Source: Streptomyces longispororuber (GTDB taxonomy: Bacteria > Actinomycetota > Actinomycetes > Streptomycetales > Streptomycetaceae). Taken from it: a stretch of DNA of 38,534 bases. The translations under genes were made by a program, and so were the position numbers. The stretch spans positions 1 through 38,534 of the forward strand of contig NZ_BNBT01000074.1 in the NCBI RefSeq assembly GCF_014656095.1, in the 5' to 3' direction. The notes below the pieces were generated by a model that saw nothing but the letters and a program-made list of their open reading frames with translations, searched no databases and was not told where the DNA came from. This document shows, one piece after another, positions 8,483 to 16,362 of the stretch; position 1 is the first letter of the stretch; each line of letters begins with the position of its first letter.

Positions 8483-8762
8483 CCTTCGACGCGGTGGTGG
8501 CGGCCGGGCCAGCCGAGGGCCTGCGCGGCCTGGAGGGCGGTGGGGAAGTCCTCGGCCGCGCCCCCGCCTCCCGCCAGGGCATGGCAGCACGTCGCCGACA
8601 GCGGCGGCCACCTCGCCTCCGCCGCCCACCTCGGCCTGGCCCACCTCGCCCGCCTTGCCGAAAGTCCCGGTCGGTTTTGGCCCGGTAGTACACCGCCACG
8701 TCCCGTAGCTGCGCGGGCAGCAGGTCGGCTGCGGCGACGGCGGGATGCCTGCAGTTGGTGGC
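8483..8762 (-). pseudogene. TPR-region remnant of a STAND ATPase, with an inverted interior
   Basis: On the minus strand, 8762-8663 reads LLPAQLRDVAVYYRAKTDRDF and 8555-8500 reads DFPTALQAAQALGWPG. Both match the TPR part of the intact gene at 23248-25923. The piece that should join them (ASRQGM...GHLASAAHLGLAHLARLA) is present at about 8563-8665 but encoded on the plus strand. So roughly 100 bp are flipped within the remnant. No intact reading frame remains. Confidence 0.65.
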
Positions 8763-9024
8763 CTCTGCGGCCCTACCCTTCGATGTCTCGGTTGGGGAGG
8801 CCGGTGAGACGTGCCTCCGGCCAGCCCGAGAGGTTCCAGGCTTGGCGTCGGCCCGTGCCGGTGTAGAGGGCACGGGGACCAGGCCCCGGCCCCCGTGGCG
8901 GGATGCAGTACGGCCAGGGCCACCCCGCACAGCAACGTTGCCAAGCCGTGTGGCCACCCGTGCTGCGGCGGTGTAGCGAGCGAGCGCGCCGCAGTGCCTC
9001 GGCGCACGACGCGGGATCGGCCGC

Positions 9025-9084
9025 GCCGGCAAGCACGGCGGTGCGCCAGGAGACTTGTACGTCACCGTGCGCGTCGTCGACTGA
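9025..9084 (+). pseudogene. 3' remnant of a kinase-DnaJ fusion gene
   Basis: The last codons read GKHGGAPGDLYVTVRVVD-stop, almost identical to the C-terminus of the intact kinase-DnaJ gene ending at 12983 (GKHGGAPGDLYVTVHVID). Everything upstream is unrelated. It belongs to a duplicated block continuing into the minus-strand small membrane gene that begins one base later. Confidence 0.75.
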
Positions 9085-9306
9085 TCAGCCATCGGAATTC
9101 GGGGTGCGAAGCTCCGGCGCTCCGGTACCGGGCGCTGCCGTGCTGGACGGGGCGGCCTGGTCGTCGTCGACGGCCCAGAGTGCGCGGGCGAGGAAGTACA
9201 GGGCGACCATCCCGGCGTGGATGAACGCGCCCCAGCCCACGATCAGCAGAGACAGCCCCGATCGACCAAGCCGGCCCCGAGCGCCGTAGCCCTGCACCAG
9301 GCCCAT
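9085..9306 (-). CDS. Small membrane protein, copy 1
   Basis: About 73 residues from ATG 9306: a basic N-terminus, a hydrophobic helix (LSLLIVGWGAFIHAGMVALYFLARALW, described here in part) and an acidic/Ser-Thr tail DDDQAAPSSTAAPGTGAPEL. Its stop abuts the stop of the kinase-DnaJ remnant on the other strand, with no gap. A truncated copy exists at 12984-13146, in the same convergent position behind the intact kinase gene. The start codon is uncertain because the paralogue diverges upstream of about 9256. Function unknown. Confidence 0.5.
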   Translation of the reverse strand: MGLVQGYGARGRLGRSGLSLLIVGWGAFIHAGMVALYFLARALWAVDDDQAAPSSTAAPGTGAPELRTPNSDG

Positions 9307-10194
9307 GGGGAGCGTGCAGCGAGGGAGGCCGGGGCGGAGGCCGCGGTCCCGCAGACGGCGCCCCTGTGCGGCACCGCTTGAGGAGGGGAGAACCCGAGGC
9401 GTCAGGGGTGGCGGGCGAGGACGTCGTCGGTGCGGGAGTCGGTGACCCGCGTCGCGGCAGCTGGCGCGGCCGCAGCCAGGCGTCGGCCCTCCCATGTCGG
9501 CCCGCATTGGCAGCAGAGCGGGTATCTCCGACTCCGCGCTGCCCATCACCACGGTCTGCACCAGGCGCTGATCTCGCTGCACGCCCCCGTACTGGCCAGC
9601 TCGTGGTCTTGACCCAGTGTCCCTCCGCGTGCGGGGGCCCCGGAAGCACACCGCCTTCATCAACGTCGGAGCTCGCGCTGTCTCCGGCACCTTCGCCCCG
9701 CAGGAGGCGGTCGACCGGGCCGACCGCGTCCGGCGGGGCCATACCGCCCGGGCCACGCGGAACCTCCTTCATGGCCACGCCCAAGTCGCGGTCTCCAAAC
9801 GTGCTGTCGAGACAGATCAGCCGCGGCTCAGCGCGGGCACGGCGGCGGACGGCGCGGAAGCCGCGCCTCTGCGCGGCAATGAGGCGTCAATTCCGCTTGT
9901 GTGCGGGTGAATTCGAAAATCAGGCGCGCGTGACCCTGGGTATCGCCGGTCCGATAATTCGCCAGGGTCCGCCACCCTTTGAGCGCTCATAGGGATCTTG
10001 CCTTTGGCATAAGAATGTCTGCCGGGCGCCGAGCCGTGTCCGAAGTTCCGGCCCTGCACGTTGCGCACAGCCGCGGGCTGAGCCGGTGACCAAGGCCGTA
10101 GTGGGGGCGTGCGGCCGTCCGGCCGGGAGGCAGGGTGTCGTCCCGGAGTGACTCTTCGAAGGAGCATGCGCACGCGAGTGTGCGCTGAACTGCG
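9307..10194. other. No gene supported
   Basis: Open frames occur on both strands, but none has a ribosome site together with recognisable protein features. A short inverted repeat (ACCCTGG at about 9931 and CCAGGGT at about 9962) is present. The stretch looks like decayed sequence, in keeping with the remnants immediately to its left. Confidence 0.4.
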
Positions 10195-10350
10195 ATGTTG
10201 AGCAACTTCATGAGCGAGGCATGGCCCGAGTACGTCGCGGGGGTACTGGCCCTGGCCACCGGCGCCGCGGCCAGCGCCCTGATCAAGGCATGGCGCCGGC
10301 GCAGGCACCTTAGGCGGCGGGATGAGGGCACCGCCGACAGCCCTGAATAG
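10195..10350 (+). CDS. Small membrane protein, 51 residues
   Basis: ATG 10195 to TAG 10350 reads MLSNFMSEAWPEYVAGVLAL and continues with an Ala/Gly helix (ATGAAASALIKAW), a strongly basic stretch RRRRHLRRRD and an acidic end. One helix with positive residues on one side fits a small bitopic membrane protein. No strong Shine-Dalgarno is visible, and the inner ATG at 10210 is an alternative start. It sits 32 bases before the next gene, so co-transcription is possible. Too short for the usual ORF cut-offs. Confidence 0.5.
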   Translation: MLSNFMSEAWPEYVAGVLALATGAAASALIKAWRRRRHLRRRDEGTADSPE

Positions 10351-10382
10351 CCACGCACCCTATTTCGAGAGGAACGACCGAC

Positions 10383-11450
10383 ATGCTGGAACCGAATAGT
10401 GTCGTCTTAAGGACGACAAAAACCGTCGTCGTTAAGACGACGCCGCCTCGGCGCCCCGAGGCGGAAATCAACCGTGCTGGTGCCTGGCGCCATCTGTGCA
10501 CCCCCAGGCCCCCGGAACCGGACGAGTGGATGGGGGAGATGGCGCAAATCGCGACCGTGCTGGAGCACAGCGGAACACTGGCCGACGTCGCCGCCAAGTA
10601 CGACCGCATCACCGAGCTCGTCGAGTGCGACGCCGTCGACGAGCTCAGCGAGACCGACGCGCTGGCCGCCCTCCTGGTCGTGCGGACCCTGCGCGACAAG
10701 CTGCTGCTGGACGAGCAGCGGCTGATCGCCGCCGCCCGCCGCCAAGGGGTCACCTGGACCCGGCTCGCCGCGGCCCTGGAGGTGCGCACCCGTCAGTCCG
10801 CCGAGCGCCGCTACCTGCAGCTGCGCCGCGACCTCGACGACATCGTCGGCCATCCTCTGACCCAGAACGAGCGCGTCGAGGCCGCCCGCACCCACCGCGA
10901 CCGCAAGGCCGAGCAGCGCTGGGCCGTCGACCACCAGGTCGCCATCGTCGCGCTCGCCCGGCGCCTGGCCGCCGTGCCTGGCCTGCAGCAGCGCGCGGAC
11001 CGGTGCCCCAAGGTCGCCCGCGCCAACGAAGTCGCCGTCCTGCACGCCCGCCGGGCCGGCGAGGCGGACCCGGCCCCGATCCGCACCGCCTGGCCCACCC
11101 GGCTCGTCCACGCAGTACAGGCCGAACAAGCCCATCGCACCGCAGAGGCCGAGGAAGAACGGCGGGTTCCGAGCCTCGAGGACGTCAAGGACGCCGGACG
11201 CCCCGCTCCGCCCGACCCCGCCCGCCTGACCTTCGCCCAGCAGGCACACCTTATCCACGAGATGTTCGGCTTGATCGGGTACGCCATCGACAGTGACAGC
11301 GTCGAACTCAGCGATCACGCGGACCTGGTGGCGGCAGTCCGCGAGCTCTACGCCAAGGCCGGCCCTAACGCCCCTCGCGCCCCCGAGGACTACGCACCAC
11401 GCCCCGTGCGACGAGAAGGGGAGCACAGCAACGGCCAGGCCGCTGAGTGA
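10383..11450 (+). CDS. Putative HTH regulator (family annotated in Streptomyces as HSP18 transcriptional regulator)
   Basis: A 355-residue soluble, highly charged protein. The core DALAALLVVRTLRDKLLLDEQ followed by LIAAARRQGVTWTRLAAALEVRTRQSAERRYLQLRRD looks like a helical region plus HTH (GVTWTRLAAALEV-RTRQSAERR, about residues 119-145) typical of this Streptomyces group. The remainder is helical with a Pro-rich tail. ATG 10383 has GAGAGG about 10 bases upstream. A 10-bp inverted repeat (10401-10441) falls inside codons 7-20, so either the operator overlaps the coding sequence or translation begins later, for example at ATG 10529. The family name is from memory; the biological role is unproven. 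Confidence 0.65.
   Translation: MLEPNSVVLRTTKTVVVKTTPPRRPEAEINRAGAWRHLCTPRPPEPDEWMGEMAQIATVLEHSGTLADVAAKYDRITELVECDAVDELSETDALAALLVVRTLRDKLLLDEQRLIAAARRQGVTWTRLAAALEVRTRQSAERRYLQLRRDLDDIVGHPLTQNERVEAARTHRDRKAEQRWAVDHQVAIVALARRLAAVPGLQQRADRCPKVARANEVAVLHARRAGEADPAPIRTAWPTRLVHAVQAEQAHRTAEAEEERRVPSLEDVKDAGRPAPPDPARLTFAQQAHLIHEMFGLIGYAIDSDSVELSDHADLVAAVRELYAKAGPNAPRAPEDYAPRPVRREGEHSNGQAAE
10401..10441. promoter_or_regulatory. Inverted repeat at the start of the HTH gene
   Basis: GTCGTCTTAA (10401-10410) and TTAAGACGAC (10432-10441) form a perfect 10-bp inverted repeat, with further GACGAC/GTCGTC half-sites between them. The neighbouring gene encodes a putative DNA-binding protein, so autoregulation is plausible. 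Confidence 0.45.
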
Positions 11451-11813
11451 TGCCAGCTCACCTGTCACGTTCCGCGGGGACAGGGACCGGCTCGAGCACG
11501 CGCTCAGCAAGGCTGCCTCCGGCGTCGTCTGCCGCATGCAGGAGGCGAAGGAGACCGCGTCCTAGCCTACTGACGGCAGCGACGTCGGCGGCATGCCCGG
11601 TGCCCGCGCGGCCGCGGTGCGCCGCGCCCGGCAAGAGCGCACGGCCCGGGAGTCGGGGACGACGGCCGGCGTTCCGGAGTCGGCCGTACTGCGGAGCACG
11701 GCCTGAGCCAACTGGCAGATCAGATCCCCCTGTTACTGGTGGTTGTCCCGGCGTAGCGTGACGGGTACACCTCTGGTACACCGTGCGTCGAATCGCGCAC
11801 CGAAGGGGGAGTC
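11451..11813. other. Intergenic region ahead of the kinase gene
   Basis: No convincing gene. A 37-codon frame (11593-11706) lacks support. Just upstream of the kinase start, GGTACAC occurs twice with an 11-base period (11764-11770 and 11775-11781), possibly an operator for the kinase gene. Confidence 0.35.
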
Positions 11814-12983
11814 GTGCAGGCAGGGACCGTGCTGGACGGCCGCTACCGGCTGATCGAGCCGATCGGTGCGGGTGGGTTCGGGCAGGTCTGGCAAGCACAC
11901 GACCCGCGCGTCGACCGCCTGGTGGCGGTCAAGGTCCTCACCAGCGACGGCAGCGCGGACCACGACCGGCAAGTGGCCCGGTTCACCCGCGAGGCCGCGG
12001 TCGCCGGCGGCCTGTCCCATCCGCACATCGTCACCGTGCACGACTTCGGCTCTGCGATGCACCACGGGCGGCCGTACGCCTACCTGGTGATGCAACTGCT
12101 CCCTGGCAAGTCCCTCAGCGCCGCCCTGGAAGACGCCGGGCCCATGCCCCTGTCGACGGCCCTGTACACGGCGGCCTGTGTCGCCGACGCCCTGGACGCC
12201 GCGCACGAGGCGGGCCTGACCCACCGGGACATCAAGCCGTCCAACATCATGGTCCAGGAGAACGGCGAGGCGACCGTCGTGGACTTCGGCATCACCAAGG
12301 GGAGCGACGCCCGGCACGACATCACCACCACCGGCGTCCTGATCGGCACCCCGGCCTACATGGCGCCCGAAGCGCTGTCCGGCGCCTTCGACTTCCGCTC
12401 CGACCTGTACTCGCTCGGCTGCGTGCTCTTCGAGATGGTCACCGGCCGCCGCCCCTTCACCGGCGCGGCCTGGCACCTGATCAACCAGCACCTCAAAGAG
12501 CCGCCCGCCCCACTGCGCACCCTGCGCCCGGACGCTCCGGTGGAACTGGAGCGGCTGGTCGCCCGGCTCCTGGCCAAGGACCCTGCCCAGCGGCCGGGCA
12601 GCGCCGATGAGGTCTATGACCTCCTCGAAGAGATCAACGACCGTCACTTCGGCGACGCCCCGGCGCCCAGCCGCGGGTCCGACATCGCGTCCGAGGTCTG
12701 GCTCTCCCCGAGCGAAGCCACTGACGGTGCGGTCATCCCCATGCGCCTGACCGCCCACCAGACCTGCCCCGACTGCGCCACCACAGGAGACGAGACGAAG
12801 GTGCTGGACTGCTCCACCTGCAGAGGGGAGGGCAGGGTCGTCGCGAAGCGGCACACCTACAAGGTCCGCGTCCCCGCCGGCGTCAAGAACGGGCAGAAGA
12901 TCCGGCTCAGGGAGCTCGGCGCGCCGGGAAAGCACGGCGGAGCGCCAGGAGACCTGTACGTCACCGTGCACGTCATCGACTGA
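11814..12983 (+). CDS. Ser/Thr protein kinase fused to a DnaJ-like C-terminal domain
   Basis: A 389-residue protein from GTG 11814 after AGGGGGA. The kinase domain (about 1-280) has the glycine loop IGAGGFGQVW, the VAIK-type lysine in LVAVKVL, the catalytic loop HRDIKPSNIM, DFG (VVDFGITKG), the GTPAYMAPE activation segment, and DLYSLGCVLFEM, so it should be active. After a linker, residues about 315-389 contain CPDC...CSTCRGEGRV (one half of a DnaJ zinc-binding region) and the DnaJ substrate-domain pattern VRVPAGVKNGQKIRLRELG, GDLYVTVHV. No J-domain and no transmembrane helix is seen. The chaperone-type module may recruit substrates or sense misfolding (inference). Confidence 0.85.
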   Translation: MQAGTVLDGRYRLIEPIGAGGFGQVWQAHDPRVDRLVAVKVLTSDGSADHDRQVARFTREAAVAGGLSHPHIVTVHDFGSAMHHGRPYAYLVMQLLPGKSLSAALEDAGPMPLSTALYTAACVADALDAAHEAGLTHRDIKPSNIMVQENGEATVVDFGITKGSDARHDITTTGVLIGTPAYMAPEALSGAFDFRSDLYSLGCVLFEMVTGRRPFTGAAWHLINQHLKEPPAPLRTLRPDAPVELERLVARLLAKDPAQRPGSADEVYDLLEEINDRHFGDAPAPSRGSDIASEVWLSPSEATDGAVIPMRLTAHQTCPDCATTGDETKVLDCSTCRGEGRVVAKRHTYKVRVPAGVKNGQKIRLRELGAPGKHGGAPGDLYVTVHVID

Positions 12984-13146
12984 TCAGCCATCGGACTCCG
13001 GGGGGCGAAGCTCCGGCGCTCCGGTACCGGACGCTGCCGTGCTGGACGGGGCGGCCTGGTCGTCGTCGACGGCCCAGAGTGCGCGGGCGAGGAAGTACAG
13101 GGCGACCATCCCGGCGTAGATGAACGCGCCCCAGCCGAAAATCAGC
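12984..13146 (-). pseudogene. Small membrane protein, copy 2, 5'-truncated at the CRISPR array
   Basis: Reads LLLIFGWGAFIYAGMVALYF followed by the same Asp/Ser/Thr tail as the copy at 9085-9306. Similarity between the two copies stops at about 13147, 8 bases before the first CRISPR repeat, and no start codon in this frame remains before repeat DNA. The internal ATG in AGMVALYF would split the hydrophobic helix. Probably non-functional. Confidence 0.6.
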
Positions 13147-13154
13147 AGAAGGAC

Positions 13155-13545
13155 GGGACCACCCGCGCACGCGCGGACCGGACGCTGGGCATGCTGGGTT
13201 CCCCGAACCCCCTTGGGGGACCACCTGCGCAGCGCGGACCGGATAGCGCAGCATCCCAGCCGATCATGATCCGGGTGGGACCACCCGCGCACGCGCGGAC
13301 CGGACAAAGTGCGGGACGCGGAGCCTCATCGCGGACGGGGACCACCCGCGCACGCGCGGACCGGACATGAACACCGCTCGGCTTCCTCTCGCTGGGACCA
13401 CCCGCGCACGCGCGGACCGGACGCCGACGGCCAGGTCCGCCCCCTGCACGACCCGGGACCACCCGCGCACGCGCGGACCGGACACCCGTTGGTGTCGAAG
13501 AAGACCCCGGCGCGCAGGGACCACCCGCGCACGCGCGGACCGGAC
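13155..13545 (-). CRISPR. Orphan CRISPR array, 7 repeats and 6 spacers
   Basis: Repeats of 29 bases begin GGGACCACCCGCGC and end GCGCGGACCGGAC on the plus strand, at 13155, 13217, 13277, 13338, 13394, 13455 and 13517. The second (13217-13244) is degenerate and 28 bases long. Spacers are 33, 32, 32, 27, 32 and 33 bases. Repeat length, spacer length and the GC-rich inner palindrome fit type I-E arrays of actinobacteria. By analogy the crRNA strand is the minus strand, which puts the leader to the right (beyond 13545) and the degenerate repeat near the trailer end, as expected. No cas gene is present in the window, so processing would depend on Cas proteins encoded elsewhere. Confidence 0.93.
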
Positions 13546-13860
13546 GGGCCGTGACCTGCATCAAGGCTGGGGCGGGTACCGCTTTTCCGTGACTTCCATC
13601 TATTCCGGCATTCCTCGCATACGTGGTGGGGTGCTCACTTGCGTGGCACCGCTGCCCACCCTCCTGGTGGAGAGGGTGGAGCTTTCCGCTTCGTCTTGCC
13701 GCTGCTGCTGTGCAATCCACGGACGCTCTACGCCCCCGTCCGGGGGCCGATCCTGCCACCCCGTAACGGGTTGGCAGGCACGAGAAAAGTAACCCCTAGC
13801 ACCGTATTTCGACCAGTTCGACACGAATTGTCAGACCCTCCTGTCAGGCTCCTGGCCGTG
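13546..13860. other. CRISPR leader side and left flank of the tnpB element
   Basis: The 100 bases next to the last repeat are less GC-rich and may be the leader. A hairpin at 13752-13778 (CCTGCCA and TGGCAGG arms, one mismatch, four further pairs, TAA loop) lies about 80 bases before tnpB. Subterminal hairpins of this kind occur at the ends of IS200/IS605 elements, so it may mark the left end (inference). No gene is supported. Confidence 0.4.
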
Positions 13861-15261
13861 ATGGATGAAGCACTGAGCCCCCGGCAGGTGACGCGCGTCG
13901 TGCGACTGCCTCTGGACCCCACGCCCGTGGAGCAGGCCATCCTGCAGCGGTACGCCGACTGCTCGCGGGCCTGCTACAACTTCGCCTTCTCCCTCAAGGA
14001 CGCCGCACAGCGCCGGTGGGCCGCGGAGCGGGACCGGCTGATCGCTGACGGGATGCAGGAGAAGGCCGCGAGGAAGGCCGCGACGGCGCGCTTTGCGGTA
14101 CCCCGTCAGTTCGACCTCCAGAAGATCTTCCTCGCGGTGCGGGACAGGCCGTTCACGGGGCCCGAGCGGGCCGGCGAGCCCTTTCCGCGCTATCGCTACC
14201 GCTGGTGGGCTGGCGTCAACGCGATGGTGTGCCAGCAGGCGTTTCGGGACGCCGACAGGGCCTGGTCGAACTGGCTGAGCCGCTCGCGGGAGGGGCACGG
14301 CTACCCGCGGCCCAAGCAGCGCGGCCGGTGCAAGGACTCCTTCCGGCTGCCCGGCGTGAGCCTGGCCGCCGAAGACCTGCGGCACATCCGCATCAGCGGC
14401 GAGCGCCGCCCCGGCGGCCAGAAGGCGTTCCGGGTGCGGCTGCACCGCCCCGCCTACCGCCTGGCGCGCCTGCTGCAGCAGGGCGGCCAGGTGAAGATGG
14501 TGACGGTCTCGCGCAGCGGGCCGCGTTGGTTCGCGGCGTTCAACGTGCGGCTGCCGGCACCGCCGGCGGTGGTGGCGACGCGGGCTCAGCGCCGGCGGGG
14601 CGCGGTCGGGGTGGACCTGGGGGTGGAGGTGATCGCCGCGACGTCCCAGCCCGTCCTGCTGCAGGGGGCGGTCACGCAGCTCGTGGCCAACCCGCGGTAC
14701 CTGGCCAACGCCCGGCGGGCGCTGGCCAAGTGGGAGCGGCGCAAGGCGCGCCGCTGGGTGAAGGGGCTCCCGGCCGGCCAGCAGTCCAGGGGCTGGCACG
14801 AGGCCAAGGACCATGTGGCCAAGCTGCACGCGCTGATCGCGGCGCACCGGGCCAGCACCCAGCACCACCTGACCAAAGCCCTGGTCACCCAGTTCGCGCA
14901 GGTGGTGATCGAGGACCTGCAGGTGAAGAACATGTCGAAGTCGGCCAAGGGCACGCTCGAGGACCCCGGCAGCCGGGTGCGGCAGAAGGCCGGGCTGAAC
15001 CGGGCCCTGCTGGACGTCGGCTTCGGGGAGATCCGCCGCCAGCTCGCCTACAAGGCGCCCTGGTACGGCTCCGTGCTGAGCGCGGTCAACCCGGCCTACA
15101 CCTCCCAGACGTGCCACCGCTGCGGGCACGTGGACAGCAAGTCCCGGCGCACCCGCTCGGTGTTCGAATGCACAGCATGCGGAACGCAAGTACACGCCGA
15201 CATCGGCGCCGCCCACAACATCCTCGCCCGCGGCCAGCAGACACCGGCCGCACTCTTCTGA
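13861..15261 (+). CDS. tnpB: TnpB, RNA-guided nuclease of the IS200/IS605 group, no TnpA
   Basis: 466 residues from ATG 13861 (VVRLPLDPTPVEQ is a typical N-terminus; upstream codons are open but lack homology). The RuvC-like triad is complete: D252 in GVDLGVEV, E351 in VVIEDLQVKNM, D447 in HADIGAAHN. The zinc ribbon has C418, C421, C437 and C440 (CHRCGHVD, FECTACG). Family knowledge: TnpB cuts DNA guided by an omega RNA made from the element's right end and helps retain the transposon. The TnpA Y1 transposase is absent, so mobility would need help in trans. The protein appears full-length. It reads away from the CRISPR array. Confidence 0.92.
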   Translation: MDEALSPRQVTRVVRLPLDPTPVEQAILQRYADCSRACYNFAFSLKDAAQRRWAAERDRLIADGMQEKAARKAATARFAVPRQFDLQKIFLAVRDRPFTGPERAGEPFPRYRYRWWAGVNAMVCQQAFRDADRAWSNWLSRSREGHGYPRPKQRGRCKDSFRLPGVSLAAEDLRHIRISGERRPGGQKAFRVRLHRPAYRLARLLQQGGQVKMVTVSRSGPRWFAAFNVRLPAPPAVVATRAQRRRGAVGVDLGVEVIAATSQPVLLQGAVTQLVANPRYLANARRALAKWERRKARRWVKGLPAGQQSRGWHEAKDHVAKLHALIAAHRASTQHHLTKALVTQFAQVVIEDLQVKNMSKSAKGTLEDPGSRVRQKAGLNRALLDVGFGEIRRQLAYKAPWYGSVLSAVNPAYTSQTCHRCGHVDSKSRRTRSVFECTACGTQVHADIGAAHNILARGQQTPAALF

Positions 15262-15561
15262 GGACGCCGCGCCGGGAGGAGAGGCTGCGGCCGCTCCGCT
15301 GTACCGCTGCCGGTCGGTGGGGGTGAGGGGACTTTGCCGATGAGGTGGGCGGATTGGCGTACTGCACACCCAGCAGTGCGAAGGACTTCACATGATGAGA
15401 GACCTTGGCCTGAATGCGCCGCTCAGTATTCGCCAAACGTCATCCGGAACGCGCTCTGCTAATTTGCTCATAGCGCTTCCCTGTTTGCTTTCGAGGTCGT
15501 ACGGTGACTTCTCGTCTGCAACGGAAAACCTCGAGACCGCATACAGGACGCGAGGAGCGTC
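15262..15561. other. Right flank of the tnpB element; candidate omega-RNA region
   Basis: No gene is supported. In the family, the guide RNA overlaps the 3' end of tnpB and the bases after its stop, so this is where one would expect the scaffold and the element's right end. The exact end could not be fixed by eye. From about 15370 the composition becomes AT-richer towards the next gene's promoter. Confidence 0.35.
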
Positions 15562-15933
15562 ATGAAAAAAGCCACCAGGAGATCACTGGCCATCCCCATC
15601 GTTCTCGCAGGAATATCGCTGCTCCTGTCTCAGCCGGCAAGCGCCCAGTCAGATCCCCCGAGATGGGGGTGGGCGCAGACCTGGTACAACGACGAAGGCA
15701 CGATGAAGAAGCACGCAGATTTTCCGTGCCTTGACGACCACGAGTGGCCGTACCCGCAATGGCCCATCGACTGGGTGTACAACGTTGACTGCCCCAGGCG
15801 ATTCTGGCTCCACGAGAACCGCGACCACAGCGGACACGACATCTGCGTCGGCCCAGGGAAGTCCAATTTCATCCCGGAAAGGTACAGCCGCCCGGCACTT
15901 ATCGCCGTCGGCGCGCGCAAACCGTGCCCGTGA
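15562..15933 (+). CDS. Small secreted protein
   Basis: 123 residues from ATG 15562 after GAGGAG. Signal peptide: MKKATRRS, hydrophobic IPIVLAGISLLLS, cut near ASA-Q (about residue 28). The mature part is rich in Trp and has four Cys (FPCLDD, VDCPRR, DICVG, KPCP), suggesting two disulfides. RFWLHENRDHSGHDICVGPG and the ending resemble the beta/gamma-crystallin or peptidase-inhibitor I36 type found in small secreted Streptomyces proteins, but the match is weak. Role unknown. Confidence 0.7.
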   Translation: MKKATRRSLAIPIVLAGISLLLSQPASAQSDPPRWGWAQTWYNDEGTMKKHADFPCLDDHEWPYPQWPIDWVYNVDCPRRFWLHENRDHSGHDICVGPGKSNFIPERYSRPALIAVGARKPCP

Positions 15934-15984
15934 GCATCGATCGAACAGCGGCGCCTGAGCAGGCGGCACGAACGGTGCCCCTGC

Positions 15985-16362
15985 TCAGTCGCCGCCGAGA
16001 TCCAGCTCGCAGGCGGGCCCTTCGGGGGCGGGCGAGAGATTCGGCACGTGACTGGAAGGCCGAACGGTATATGTGCTTACACGGGATGCGGGCGGCTCAA
16101 TAAAGAGAGCGGCCCACGTTCCAGATTGCACTACCTCCCCCTCCGTTGACCGAAGGAAGAACGTGCCCTCCAACGTCACTAGATAAATTGGCCCACCGGG
16201 AGCGCATACATCATCTCCGTGAATTTTCTTCATCGCCCAATTTCGCGTAGTCAGCGCGACGCGCACATTCTTGGGGCGACTCTCATTCCATTTATGTGCC
16301 CAGCTTCGAACTATCCGGCCAATACGGTGAAGCTCTTGATCGCCGATCCCGCTGTACGGCAT
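15985..16362 (-). CDS. Hypothetical soluble protein, 125 residues
   Basis: Starts at ATG 16362 after a strong GGGGAGG site. MPYSGIGDQELHRIGRIVRS leads into a mixed alpha/beta protein with GGPIYLVTLEGTFFLRSTEG, ending CELDLGGD. The two cysteines are DDVCAP and PACELD. No signal peptide or membrane segment is seen. Codon use is less GC-biased than usual, pointing to horizontal origin. Family not recognised. It converges on the small secreted protein gene, 51 bases apart. Confidence 0.55.
   Translation of the reverse strand: MPYSGIGDQELHRIGRIVRSWAHKWNESRPKNVRVALTTRNWAMKKIHGDDVCAPGGPIYLVTLEGTFFLRSTEGEVVQSGTWAALFIEPPASRVSTYTVRPSSHVPNLSPAPEGPACELDLGGD

Noticed and set aside
11593..11706. A 37-codon frame upstream of the kinase gene
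   Set aside because: No ribosome site and no recognisable feature; expected by chance in GC-rich DNA.
15086..15436. A minus-strand frame overlapping the tnpB 3' end
   Set aside because: Mostly antisense to tnpB; the first 40 residues outside tnpB have no recognisable family.
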